Source: an uncultured Oscillospiraceae bacterium
Lineage (GTDB): Bacteria; Bacillota; Clostridia; Oscillospirales; Acutalibacteraceae
DNA length: 32,715 bases
Assembly (NCBI GenBank): GCA_958354085.1
Contig: CATWUX010000007.1
Location: 1-32,715, forward strand
Direction of reading: 5' to 3'
Positions 6,372-13,745 of this stretch are shown here, one piece after another; position 1 is the first letter of the stretch, and each line of letters starts with the position of its first letter. The notes under the pieces are model-generated. The model made no database searches, was not told the DNA's origin, and saw nothing but the letters and a program-made list of their open reading frames with translations. Made by a program: the position numbers and the translations under genes.

Positions 6372-7244
6372 ATGATTATTTGGGAAATCATCAAGTCGAT
6401 CGTACTGGGCATTGTGCAGGGAATCACCGAATGGCTGCCCATCAGCAGCACCGGCCACATGCTGCTGATCAACGAATTTATGCAGCTGACCGTTTCCGCC
6501 GACGCCGTACGCAATGCCGAGTTTTTCAATATGTTCAAGGTCGTGGTACAGCTCGGCTCGATTCTGGCGGTGCTGGTGCTGTATTTCCACAAGCTCAATC
6601 CGTGGTCGTCCAAAAAATCGCTCAGCGAACGGAAAAGCACCTGGTCCCTGTGGGGCAAGGTGTTGGTCGCCAGCCTTCCCGCCGCGGTCGTCGGGCTGCT
6701 GTTCGATGACGTGATCGAGGGTGCGCTGTCCACGCCGGTGGTCATCGCGGCGGCGCTGATCATCTATGGCTTTCTGTTCCTGTGGCTGGAAAACCGCAAC
6801 AAGCAGCCGAAGATCCAGTCCTTCTCCGAGCTGAACTACAAGACCGCGCTGTTTATCGGTGCGTTCCAGATGCTGGCGCTGATCCCCGGCACGTCCCGCT
6901 CCGGCTCGACGATTCTGGGTGCGGTGTTTCTGGGCGCTTCCCGCACGGTCGCAGCCGAATTCTCGTTTTTCATGGCGATTCCCGTTATGGCGGGGGCAAG
7001 CGGCCTGAAGCTGGTAAAATTCGCCTGGGAATCGATCCAAGGCGAAGGTATCCTGTTCACCGGCACGGAATGGGCGGTACTGCTCGTCGGCACGGTGGTA
7101 TCCTTTGTGGTCTCGCTGCTGGTCATCAAGTTCCTCATGAACTTTATTAAAAAGCACGATTTCAAGGTGTTCGGTTACTATCGTATTGTTCTCGGTGCGT
7201 TGGTGCTGCTCTATTTCCTCGGCATCCGGAACTGGATCGGCTGA
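6372..7244 (+). CDS. uppP: Undecaprenyl-diphosphatase UppP (BacA family)
   Basis: 290 residues, a polytopic membrane protein of the BacA/UppP family that dephosphorylates undecaprenyl diphosphate to recycle the lipid carrier for peptidoglycan and wall polymers; overexpression gives bacitracin resistance. The two family motifs are plain: GIVQGITEWLPISSTGH at residues 14-30, with the catalytic Glu and Ser-Ser-Thr, and PGTSRSGSTI near 175, with the Arg that binds phosphate. About eight membrane helices can be seen, and the length is normal. AAAGGAG lies 10 bases before the ATG. It sits behind a terminator, so expression depends on readthrough or an unseen promoter. It ends at a shared terminator facing the fucO-like gene. 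Confidence 0.95.
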   Translation: MIIWEIIKSIVLGIVQGITEWLPISSTGHMLLINEFMQLTVSADAVRNAEFFNMFKVVVQLGSILAVLVLYFHKLNPWSSKKSLSERKSTWSLWGKVLVASLPAAVVGLLFDDVIEGALSTPVVIAAALIIYGFLFLWLENRNKQPKIQSFSELNYKTALFIGAFQMLALIPGTSRSGSTILGAVFLGASRTVAAEFSFFMAIPVMAGASGLKLVKFAWESIQGEGILFTGTEWAVLLVGTVVSFVVSLLVIKFLMNFIKKHDFKVFGYYRIVLGALVLLYFLGIRNWIG

Positions 7245-7270
7245 GAAAAAATACGCTCCCGGAAACGCCG

Positions 7271-7303
7271 CAAGCCCCGCCGTTCAACGAACGGCGGGGC
7301 TTG
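7271..7303. terminator. Bidirectional terminator between uppP and the fucO-like gene
   Basis: A perfect 14-bp stem (7271-7284 with 7290-7303) and a 5-base loop lie between two convergent genes. The downstream tail is CTTATT on the plus strand and only modestly T-rich on the minus strand. Confidence 0.8.
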
Positions 7304-7320
7304 CTTATTGGCTATCCGAA

Positions 7321-8472
7321 TTACAGCAGCGATTTATACAGCGCGATGACATCCTCCAGCGTGGGATCCTTCGGGTTGCCGGGAGTGCAGGCATCCGCCA
7401 TGGCCGATTCGGCGAGGAAACGCACGTCCTCCTCCTTCACGCCAACCTCCGAGATCTTCTGCGGAATACCGACATCCTTGGAAAGCTGCTTGACCGCGTC
7501 GATCGCCGCGCGGCGATATTCCGCCTGCGACATGGCGTCCACGTTCTTGACGCCCATCGCACGGGCGATTTCGCGATAGCGTTCGCCGGTCGCCTCCGCA
7601 TTGTATTCGAGAACGGTCGGCAGGATGCTGGCGCAGGCCACGCCGTGCGGCGTGTCGTACAGCGCGCTGAGCGGATGCGCCATCGAGTGGACAATGCCCA
7701 GACCGACATTCGAGAAGCCCATGCCGGCAATGTACTGACCGAGCGCCATGTCCGCACGTCCCTGCGGATCGCCCGCAACCGACGCACGCAGCGAACGGGA
7801 GATGATCTCGATCGCTTTCAGATGCAGCATATCGGTCATTTCCCACGCGCCCTTGGTGATGTAGCCCTCGATCGCGTGCGTGAGCGCATCCATACCGGTG
7901 GCGGCGCACAAGCCCTTGGGCATGGACGCGGACATATCCGGATCCACGATCGCCACGACCGGGATATCGTGCGGATCCACACACACAAATTTGCGGCGTT
8001 TTTCCACATCGGTGATAACATAGTTGATGGTCACTTCCGCCGCGGTGCCGGAGGTGGTGGAAACCGCAAAAATCGGCAGGCATTTATTCTTGGTGTCCGC
8101 CACGCCTTCCAGGCTGCGCACATCGGCGAATTCCGGGTTGGTCATGATGATCGCCACCGCTTTACTGGTGTCGATCACGCTGCCGCCGCCGACGGCGACG
8201 ACGCACTGCGCGCCGATCTCTTTACAGAGGGCAACGCCGTCCTGCACATTTTCAATGGTGGGGTTGGCCTTGATGTCATCGAACACGCGATAGGCGATAC
8301 CGGCGTCGTCCAGCACCTTCATAACCTTTGTGGCGACCTGAAAACGAATCAGATCCTTATCGGTCATGAGCAAAACCGTGGACAAACCGCGCGCCTTGAC
8401 CTCGTCGGCGATGCTGTTGATAGCACCGGAACCGAAATAGGCGGTTTCATTGAGCATAATGCGATTGGACAT
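7321..8472 (-). CDS. fucO: Lactaldehyde reductase / iron-dependent alcohol dehydrogenase (FucO-like)
   Basis: 383 residues from the ATG at 8472, chosen because AAGGAGG lies 7 bases before it and because NRIMLNETAYFGSGA is the FucO-type N-terminus; a longer frame begins 13 codons upstream without such a site. It is a group III iron-activated alcohol dehydrogenase: GGGSVIDTSKA binds NAD, EVTINYVITDVEKRRKFVCV is almost as in E. coli FucO, and the metal ligands are visible in MDALTHAIEGY (Asp, His), HSMAHPL (His) and DTPHGVACA (His). FucO reduces L-lactaldehyde to 1,2-propanediol during fucose and rhamnose fermentation; related enzymes act on other short aldehydes. It is monocistronic here, with its own promoter and two inverted repeats in the control region. 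No fucose genes lie nearby, so the physiological substrate is inferred. Confidence 0.88.
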   Translation of the reverse strand: MSNRIMLNETAYFGSGAINSIADEVKARGLSTVLLMTDKDLIRFQVATKVMKVLDDAGIAYRVFDDIKANPTIENVQDGVALCKEIGAQCVVAVGGGSVIDTSKAVAIIMTNPEFADVRSLEGVADTKNKCLPIFAVSTTSGTAAEVTINYVITDVEKRRKFVCVDPHDIPVVAIVDPDMSASMPKGLCAATGMDALTHAIEGYITKGAWEMTDMLHLKAIEIISRSLRASVAGDPQGRADMALGQYIAGMGFSNVGLGIVHSMAHPLSALYDTPHGVACASILPTVLEYNAEATGERYREIARAMGVKNVDAMSQAEYRRAAIDAVKQLSKDVGIPQKISEVGVKEEDVRFLAESAMADACTPGNPKDPTLEDVIALYKSLL

Positions 8473-8500
8473 ACGAATTCCTCCTTGATTTTTGATTCCT

Positions 8501-8517
8501 CCGTTCGTCAAGAACGG
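8501..8517 (-). promoter_or_regulatory. Inverted repeat at the fucO-like transcription start
   Basis: CCGTTC-N5-GAACGG lies about 10 bases downstream of the -10 box, near +3 to +20 of the predicted transcript. It could be an operator or a 5' mRNA hairpin. Confidence 0.4.
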
Positions 8518-8526
8518 TATGGTTTT

Positions 8527-8554
8527 ATTATAGCAGATCTTTGTGAAAAAGTAA
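8527..8554 (-). promoter_or_regulatory. Promoter of the fucO-like gene
   Basis: Minus-strand extended -10 TGC-TATAAT (8535-8527) with a weak -35 TTACTT (8554-8549, 16-base spacer). The leader is about 50 bases. Confidence 0.6.
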
Positions 8555-8581
8555 GGACGGTATTTGTAAACAATACTGTCC
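8555..8581. promoter_or_regulatory. 27-bp inverted repeat upstream of the fucO-like promoter
   Basis: GGAC-G-GTATT and AATAC-T-GTCC flank seven bases: ten positions per arm with a single non-identical pair. It abuts the predicted -35 box of the fucO-like gene, as an operator would. On the minus strand it is also followed by TTACTTTTT, 60 bases past the end of the ABC operon, so it might instead terminate that operon. Confidence 0.5.
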
Positions 8582-8641
8582 CTATTTGCAAGAATTTTAT
8601 GTCAATCGTCTCATCCGGCACGCCGCGCGGACAACATTGCC

Positions 8642-9280
8642 TCAGAACTCTTTGCGCTCATAGATCCGCACCGACAGACTGACGGACAACCACAGTCCCA
8701 GCAGCAGAATGGCCGCGATCGCCCAAGGCAGCATTTGCACAAACGTCGGCGGCAGCGCGGGAACATTTTCCTCCAACCGCCCGCCGAACAGCATCAGCGC
8801 CAGAACCGGCGCAACGGTAACGATCAGCAGCAGCAACCGGCTTTTGTTGACGCCGTACCGGTAGATCAGCGGGAACAGGATCGCCATAAAGAAAACCGCA
8901 ATGCCCAGACTGATTACTGCGTTTTGCAGCAGGATGAGCGGCTCCGGCGGGTTCCGGCGAACGAGACCAAGGACGATATCCAGCGCGGTCGTAAGCACGA
9001 TGCCGATCCCCCACAGCAAAAAAGCGGACAGATACCGCGCCCATACAATCTTCGCACGGGACAAAGGCGAGGCGGCGATCCGCTTATCGAAGCCGGCCTG
9101 CTCATCGTAGGCAAAGCAATTAATGATGAGCATAAAGGAAACAAGCGATAAGAAGCCACTGAGCGAGAGTTCACCCGAGCCGGAAAAGGAAAAAACGACC
9201 GCAAACAGCAAAATATACAGCAGTAAAAATTTCGCATGCCGCATGATCAGGTAAAAATCCTTTTGTATCAAGCCTTTCAT
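8642..9280 (-). CDS. ABC-2 type transporter permease
   Basis: 212 residues with six hydrophobic segments (about 14-32, 40-55, 87-107, 115-140, 148-165, 183-203), the layout of small ABC-2 permeases paired with YtrA-type regulators. A cytoplasmic loop with YDEQAGFDKRIAASPLSRAKIV after the second helix is typical of this group. It overlaps the ATPase gene by four bases (ATGA), so the two are translationally coupled and should form one exporter. Substrate unknown; relatives respond to cell-wall antibiotics or lantibiotics, but nothing in the sequence proves this. Confidence 0.82.
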   Translation of the reverse strand: MKGLIQKDFYLIMRHAKFLLLYILLFAVVFSFSGSGELSLSGFLSLVSFMLIINCFAYDEQAGFDKRIAASPLSRAKIVWARYLSAFLLWGIGIVLTTALDIVLGLVRRNPPEPLILLQNAVISLGIAVFFMAILFPLIYRYGVNKSRLLLLIVTVAPVLALMLFGGRLEENVPALPPTFVQMLPWAIAAILLLGLWLSVSLSVRIYERKEF

Positions 9281-10143
9281 ACAGATTCCTCCTCCTTACT
9301 CCGCCGCGTGAAGAACAGCATGATCTCCTCAATCGTCGGGCGCTCCGCGACCAGTCCGGCGTCCCGCGGCAGCTGCTCCGAACGGCAAAGCGCCTCAAAG
9401 CCGAAACGATGCTTGTGTACGCCGATCAGCAGCCGGGGATCCAGCTGCTCCAGCTGGTCAAGGCCGCCCTTCACCAGCACATATTTTTCGCGCAGAACAT
9501 CCTTTTCCTCGTGGAACAGCAGCCGTCCGTGATCAATCAAGGCAATCGTGTCCGCAATTTTGTCCAGATCGCTGGTGATATGGGAGGACAGCAAAATAGA
9601 ATGGGTTTCGTCCTGTAAAAAGTCCAAAAACAGATCCAGAATTTCATCCCGTACCAGCGGATCCAGTCCGCTCGTCGGTTCGTCCAGAATCAGCAGCTTG
9701 GGATGATGGCACAGCGCCGCCGCAATGGACAGTTTCATTTTCATCCCTCGGGAAAATTCCTTGACCGGCTTCGTATCCGGCAGCGCAAACTGCTTCAGAT
9801 AGCGTGTATAGGCGCCGTCGTCCCACGTCGGGTACACATGGCGCATATACCGCCCGATCTGCTGCGCGCTCAAAATTTCGTGAAAGCACGGCTCGTCGAA
9901 CACCACACCGACCTGCCGCTTGATCGCCGTCTCATCCGCGACCGCATCCATCCCCAAAATGCGGATGTCGCCCGCATCGCGGCGGATCAAATTGAGCAGC
10001 AGCTTGATCGTCGTGCTTTTGCCGGCGCCGTTCGCGCCGACCAAGCCGGTGATCGTGCCGGGCGCAATGGACAGATTCAGCGATTCCAAGGCAAAATCCC
10101 CATACCGTTTGCTCACATCGCGCATTTCAATAACCGATTGCAT
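9277..10143 (-). CDS. ABC transporter ATP-binding protein
   Basis: 288 residues. Walker A is GANGAGKST near residue 36, the Q-loop lies near VGVVFDEP, the signature is the degenerate EFSRGMKMKL instead of LSGGQ, and Walker B is LLILDEPTSGLDPL followed by switch His in LLSSHITSDL. The C-terminal 70 residues are a family-specific extension. The ATG at 10143 has GGAG five bases upstream and lies 24 bases after the GntR stop. With the overlapping permease it forms an exporter under control of the regulator in front. The altered signature is common in this subfamily and need not mean loss of activity. Confidence 0.92.
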   Translation of the reverse strand: MQSVIEMRDVSKRYGDFALESLNLSIAPGTITGLVGANGAGKSTTIKLLLNLIRRDAGDIRILGMDAVADETAIKRQVGVVFDEPCFHEILSAQQIGRYMRHVYPTWDDGAYTRYLKQFALPDTKPVKEFSRGMKMKLSIAAALCHHPKLLILDEPTSGLDPLVRDEILDLFLDFLQDETHSILLSSHITSDLDKIADTIALIDHGRLLFHEEKDVLREKYVLVKGGLDQLEQLDPRLLIGVHKHRFGFEALCRSEQLPRDAGLVAERPTIEEIMLFFTRRSKEEESV

Positions 10144-10167
10144 AGAAACTCCAGCCTTTCCGCTTAT

Positions 10168-10554
10168 TTACAGAGATTCGTTCGCTTCTTCATATAGCAG
10201 CTTGAGCATCGTATACAGCTCCTCCAGCGAAAGGCCGCCGGTACGTGCGGCCGCAACCGCTGCGCTTAAATGCTGCTCCGTCTGCCGCAAGTGTTCTTCC
10301 CGCAGAAGCTCCAGATTGCGCGGCGCCACGAAGCTGCCCCGCCCCGGAATCGTGGTCAGAAACCCTTCCCGCTCCAGTTCCTCATAAGCCCTCTTGGTCG
10401 TGATCAGGCTGATCCGCAGCTCCTTTGCCAGCAGCCGCATCGAGGGCAGCGCTTCCCCCTCCGCCAACTCGCCGTGAATAATAGCCGCCTTGATCTGCGC
10501 CACGATTTGTTCGTAAATCGGCGTATCCCCTGTGTTGCGAATCACAATTTGCAA
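10168..10554 (-). CDS. GntR-family regulator, YtrA type
   Basis: 128 residues with a TTG start at 10554, supported by GGAGG seven bases upstream. Residues 10-75 are the GntR winged helix: PIYEQIVAQIKAAI, GEALPSMRLLAKELRIS, TTKRAYEELEREGFL and GRGSFVA. The short C-terminal helical tail (about 50 residues) instead of a ligand-binding domain marks the YtrA subfamily, whose members usually repress their own operon with an ABC transporter. That matches this operon exactly: regulator, ATPase, permease. The promoter lies within a perfect palindrome, presumably its operator. The inducer is unknown. Confidence 0.9.
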   Translation of the reverse strand: MQIVIRNTGDTPIYEQIVAQIKAAIIHGELAEGEALPSMRLLAKELRISLITTKRAYEELEREGFLTTIPGRGSFVAPRNLELLREEHLRQTEQHLSAAVAAARTGGLSLEELYTMLKLLYEEANESL

Positions 10555-10565
10555 ATAACCGCCTC

Positions 10566-10612
10566 CAATTGAGCTTACTGTATATATAGTATATATACAG
10601 TAAGCTCAATTG
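10566..10612. promoter_or_regulatory. Perfect 47-bp palindrome, probable GntR operator
   Basis: Two perfect 23-base arms around one central base, running CAATTGAGCTTACTG, then alternating TA, then its complement. It covers the -10 box and spacer of the operon promoter and touches the -35 box, ending just before the ribosome-binding site of the regulator gene. This is much longer than a minimal GntR half-site pair. It could bind more than one dimer or extrude a cruciform. Confidence 0.75.
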
Positions 10613-10616
10613 TCAA
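10588..10616 (-). promoter_or_regulatory. Consensus sigma-A promoter of the GntR-ABC operon
   Basis: Minus-strand TTGACA (10616-10611), 17-base spacer, TATACT (10593-10588): near-ideal hexamers and spacing. Such a strong promoter embedded in a palindrome fits a tightly repressed, inducible operon. Confidence 0.8.
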
Positions 10617-10627
10617 GCCCTCATACT

Positions 10628-10666
10628 AAAAAAACACCGTCCGGCGGACGATTGTCCGCCGGACGG
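10628..10666 (-). terminator. Intrinsic terminator of the SASP gene
   Basis: A perfect 13-bp G+C-rich stem (10637-10649 with 10654-10666), loop of four, followed on the minus strand by TG and seven T. It insulates the GntR operon promoter just downstream. Confidence 0.9.
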
Positions 10667-10690
10667 TTGTGGGAACGCGTGAAATAAAAA

Positions 10691-10882
10691 TTACTTCAGG
10701 CTGTTCTCGTACTGCTGAACCATTTTTTTGACCATCTGGCCACCGATAGAACCGGCCTGTTTCGAAGTCAAATCGCCGTTGTAACCCTGTTTCAGGTTAA
10801 CGCCCACTTCGTTGGCAGCTTCCATCTTGAAACGGTCGAGACCTTCGCGAGCTTCAGGAACCATAGATTTGTTCTTAGACAT
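10691..10882 (-). CDS. Small acid-soluble spore protein, alpha/beta type
   Basis: 63 residues from the ATG at 10882. A TTG seven codons earlier lies within the ribosome-binding site (GAGGAG, 13 bases before the ATG) and is unlikely. The two conserved blocks of alpha/beta-type SASPs are clear: PEAREGLDRFKMEAANEVGV with the region cut by the germination protease, and LTSKQAGSIGGQMVKKMVQQ, which binds DNA. These proteins saturate the forespore chromosome, hold it in A-like form and protect it from UV and heat. Expression should be forespore-specific; a weak sigma-G-like promoter lies upstream. Its presence is the best evidence in the window that the organism forms spores. Confidence 0.93.
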   Translation of the reverse strand: MSKNKSMVPEAREGLDRFKMEAANEVGVNLKQGYNGDLTSKQAGSIGGQMVKKMVQQYENSLK

Positions 10883-10931
10883 ACTGTTTTTTACACTCCT
10901 CAAATTACTTGGCGGTTTGGTGACCGCGTTT

Positions 10932-10959
10932 TAATATCTTGCGTTTGCATTCATTATTC
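10932..10959 (-). promoter_or_regulatory. Possible sigma-G promoter of the SASP gene
   Basis: Minus-strand GAATA (10959-10955) and GATATTA (10938-10932) resemble the sigma-G elements GHATR and CATnnTA, but the 16-base spacer is a little short. No good sigma-A promoter is seen here. Confidence 0.3.
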
Positions 10960-11019
10960 TGCTTGGCAAGAGAGGAATTATTACAGTAAAATTGTGTTAT
11001 GATTTTCACTTTTTGGAAA

Positions 11020-12696
11020 TTATGTCAAAACCGACTTTTCGGCCGCTTCCCGCAGCGCCCGTTTGTGCCTATACATCGCCTGATCCGCACGGTTGAGCAG
11101 GCTGTACGCGTCCTGATCTTGCGACGGATCAAAAACCGCATATCCGTACGCAATCGTCCATTGCGGCACATGACCGGCATTGTAATCGGCCAGACGCCGC
11201 TGCGCATCCTCTATGCAGGCTTCTACCTCCTGCGCCGTGTGATGCTGGAACAGCACCACAAATTCATCGCCGCCGATGCGGAAGCATTGACCGCTTTCGC
11301 CGCACGATTTGCGCAAAATGCGTCCGCAGCTCGCCAGCACCTGATCGCCGGCGCTATGGCCATAGCGATCGTTGATCTGTTTAAAGTCGTTCAGATCCAG
11401 CATCAGAAGGATCGTCGGCTTTTTCTCTTTTTCCAGCGGCAGCTCCTCCACGGCGGCATCAAACGCACGGCGATTACCGCATTGCGTCAGCATATCGGTT
11501 TTTGCCAGCCGTTCGTACGTTTCGGATTCCATTCCCAGCGTGACCATATGCAGCATACGCTGCAAGACCGTTACGCTCATTCCTATAATAAAAATCAACA
11601 GTCCTATCCGCACGCCGAAAGCGTTGTCCGTATAATTGCCCGCATAAAAACGCACCATATCCAACAGTGCACAGCCGGACAATACCACCAGCCACAGCAG
11701 AAGGGCGCGCAGATTTTTGTTTTTATAGCGAACAGCCTCTTCCACAAGCACTCCTAATCCGACGATTACCGTCAGGAGCAAAAGCACATGCGTGGCGCGC
11801 AGAGTTTCAAACAAATCTAGGATATCCGCAATCTGCAAAATTACGCATACCACGGCATTGATAAGCAGCAAACCGCACAACCCATCCAAAAGCCAGCCGC
11901 GTTTTGGCGTAATGATCGCTTTCAAAAACAGCAAAAATGGAATCGGCACCAGTGCCAATGATAAAAAGGTAATCAGATAGATTCCGAAGGCATTGGGCCA
12001 CAGCAGCTCGACCATCCGCGTCTCCGTCATCGACCAAACGGCGATCAGCACCGCAAACAAGCCCAAATACAGCAATCCCGGCATTTGAATCACTTTTTTT
12101 CCAACAAACAGGTGCACCGCGATCAAAATAAGTCCGGTCAAGCCGATAAATATACAAACCAAAAAGCTCACAGCCGACTGCTTAAACAAAAAAATCAAGC
12201 AGGCAGCCTTGGTACCGATCATAACAGAGTTCAGACGCCCCGAGAATTCCGCGTACGGTGAAGAAAACTGCAGCGTAATGCGCTGCCCCTGTATGTTTTT
12301 AGGCAAGCGGATCAAATGCCATGCGCTGCCCGGCGATTTCCCGAACGGGCGTGTTTCCGGTGCCCCGTAATCGTAAATGACTTCATCGCCGACCAACACC
12401 TGCAGTGTCTGCTGCGAAGTACGGATGCACAGCGTGTTTTCCCCATCCGGAAGGGTATCCCCCGAACGGGACACCCGCATGACGGTGCCCGCCGGCAGGT
12501 CCTTGTCCGCCGGCAGTGTCAGCGGCGTCTGTTCGCCGTCTGCCTCCTGATAGCTCCAGCCATCCGCCAGCTCCACGACGCCTTCCGTATCCATCGGCAC
12601 CATGCCGCCGTCCGCAGGCTGCGCCGCAATAACCAACACGACCGCTGCCGCCATCATAGCCAGCAAGGCGCTGACGATTATACGAGATATGTTCAT
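11020..12696 (-). CDS. Membrane-bound diguanylate cyclase (GGDEF)
   Basis: 558 residues, ATG at 12696 after AGGGGAATTAAA. A signal-anchor helix (5-25) leads to an extracytoplasmic domain of about 150 residues with beta-sandwich-like content, then seven or eight membrane helices (about 172-380), a layout like 7TM sensor proteins of the DISM type. A GGDEF domain occupies about 395-550. The active-site motif is intact, RIGGDEF at 473-479, with DLNDFKQINDRYGHSAGD upstream, so it should make cyclic di-GMP from GTP. The RxxD product-inhibition site expected just upstream is absent (CGES there). It is the last gene of the probable operon with the ECF S component and DUF1893 protein, 63 bases after the latter. 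The signal sensed is unknown. Confidence 0.88.
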   Translation of the reverse strand: MNISRIIVSALLAMMAAAVVLVIAAQPADGGMVPMDTEGVVELADGWSYQEADGEQTPLTLPADKDLPAGTVMRVSRSGDTLPDGENTLCIRTSQQTLQVLVGDEVIYDYGAPETRPFGKSPGSAWHLIRLPKNIQGQRITLQFSSPYAEFSGRLNSVMIGTKAACLIFLFKQSAVSFLVCIFIGLTGLILIAVHLFVGKKVIQMPGLLYLGLFAVLIAVWSMTETRMVELLWPNAFGIYLITFLSLALVPIPFLLFLKAIITPKRGWLLDGLCGLLLINAVVCVILQIADILDLFETLRATHVLLLLTVIVGLGVLVEEAVRYKNKNLRALLLWLVVLSGCALLDMVRFYAGNYTDNAFGVRIGLLIFIIGMSVTVLQRMLHMVTLGMESETYERLAKTDMLTQCGNRRAFDAAVEELPLEKEKKPTILLMLDLNDFKQINDRYGHSAGDQVLASCGRILRKSCGESGQCFRIGGDEFVVLFQHHTAQEVEACIEDAQRRLADYNAGHVPQWTIAYGYAVFDPSQDQDAYSLLNRADQAMYRHKRALREAAEKSVLT

Positions 12697-12759
12697 TTTA
12701 ATTCCCCTATCACCAATCGTCGTTTATCCAATCCAACCGGTCGGAACTGGCCTTTTCCC

Positions 12760-13182
12760 TTACTTTGTCTTTTCTGATAAAAACTGCTTGAGATCGGCAT
12801 ATGCCGCCGCCGGAGAATCCTGCGCCGCCACCCGCTGCTCCATCGGACAAATGCCGGTATTGGTGCGGTTGCGGATATGCTCCACTCGCGTGGTACAGGT
12901 ATACGGCATCCCATGCTGCTGAAAAACCGCCGCCGCCGGATCGCTCATCACCGCTCCGTACACGTGTGTCACACCGCCGTACAGCAGCAAAAGCGCCGCG
13001 GCTTTTCCGACGATTTTATCCGCCACGCAAGCACCGCGCAGCAGCTCCGGCTGGTCTTGCAGCCACAGCATTAAGGGGCGCACCCCGCTCATTTCCGAAA
13101 CGACCGCCTGACCGTTTTTCACCGCAACACAAGAGCAGCCGGTCGTTTCCAGCGTGTGGCGCGCCAATTGTTCATCGGTCAT
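12760..13182 (-). CDS. DUF1893 family protein
   Basis: 140 residues, ATG at 13182 with AAGGGGGT upstream; it overlaps the end of the ECF S-component gene by 11 bases, so the two are coupled. Family features are CSCVAVKNGQAV near the start, VADKIVGKAAALLLLYGGVTHVYGAV in the middle, and a conserved end HIRNRTNTGICPMEQ with a Cys. The fold is deaminase-like in related proteins, but I do not know a demonstrated activity. No signal peptide or membrane helix. Its tight link to a vitamin-type transporter component suggests a role in handling the imported compound, which is inference only. Confidence 0.8.
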   Translation of the reverse strand: MTDEQLARHTLETTGCSCVAVKNGQAVVSEMSGVRPLMLWLQDQPELLRGACVADKIVGKAAALLLLYGGVTHVYGAVMSDPAAAVFQQHGMPYTCTTRVEHIRNRTNTGICPMEQRVAAQDSPAAAYADLKQFLSEKTK

Positions 13183-13711
13183 ACGCGCGCACCCCCTTCT
13201 GCAAAGCGAACACCACCGGGGGAATGATCAGCAGCTGAATCAGCAGCCCCGGCCAGCCGGTGAGCGTCGCCGTCCACACCGACAGTGCGCCCGCCACCTT
13301 CGGCAGCCGCAGCAGATCCGCCGCCACAAACAGCACCGCCGCCTTGACCAGCCGTCCCCCGACCTGCGCGGCAAGCAGTGCTATGTACAAATTGCGTTTG
13401 ACATGGCGATAGATCAGCCCGGCGACAACGCCATATGCCGCCAGTTCCAGCGCCATAAACGGCAGCTGAGCCGGCAGCGGCATACCGGTGGTCAGACAGC
13501 TGATCACCGGCGTCAGCAAACCGGCGACGGCACCATACACCGGGCCGAGATACAAGCCGGCGATGAGCACCGGAATATGCATCGGCAAAAACACCATACC
13601 GCCGGATTGCCCGGCAACGGAATGAAAAACGCCCGGAAGCAGAACGCCGATCGCCATCAACAGCCCGCAGCAAACAAGCTCATAAATATGTCGCGTAGTT
13701 GTTTGTTTCAT
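13172..13711 (-). CDS. ECF-type transporter substrate-binding (S) component
   Basis: 179 residues, six hydrophobic helices, consistent with S components of energy-coupling factor transporters, which bind a vitamin or related micronutrient and plug into a shared ATPase/T module. Typical segments are MAIGVLLPGVFH near the start, LPMHIPVLIAGLYLGPVYG and AGLLTPVISCLTTGMP in the middle, and AAYGVVAGLIYR later. No EcfA or EcfT gene is in the window, so it would be a group II S component using a module encoded elsewhere. The substrate cannot be named from sequence. It follows the aldo/keto reductase by 34 bases and overlaps the DUF1893 gene. Confidence 0.82.
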   Translation of the reverse strand: MKQTTTRHIYELVCCGLLMAIGVLLPGVFHSVAGQSGGMVFLPMHIPVLIAGLYLGPVYGAVAGLLTPVISCLTTGMPLPAQLPFMALELAAYGVVAGLIYRHVKRNLYIALLAAQVGGRLVKAAVLFVAADLLRLPKVAGALSVWTATLTGWPGLLIQLLIIPPVVFALQKGVRAYDR

Positions 13712-13745
13712 TATTTCGACTCATTTCCTGAAATTCTCGTGCCAA

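Noticed and set aside
6063..7157. Long minus-strand open frame opposite the YdbC-like gene and uppP
   Set aside because: It is antisense to two clear genes, has no ribosome-binding site and has a His/Gln/Arg-rich shadow composition produced by G+C-rich codons on the other strand.
8555..8581. Rex (redox regulator) site upstream of the alcohol dehydrogenase
   Set aside because: TTGT and ACAA are present around AA, but the spacing and the Rex consensus with TTGTnAA and TTnACAA halves are not met.
7186..8682. 498-codon plus-strand frame opposite the fucO-like gene
   Set aside because: It lies antisense to an obvious dehydrogenase; its sequence is Arg/His/Asp-rich without any recognisable domain and it crosses the uppP terminator.
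9277..10143. Loss of function in the ABC ATPase because LSGGQ is replaced by FSRGM
   Set aside because: Walker A, Walker B and the switch His are intact, and FSRGM-type signatures are common in exporters of this subfamily.
10566..10612. The 47-bp palindrome as a terminator
   Set aside because: It contains a near-consensus promoter and lies before a gene; a separate strong terminator is already present at 10628-10666.
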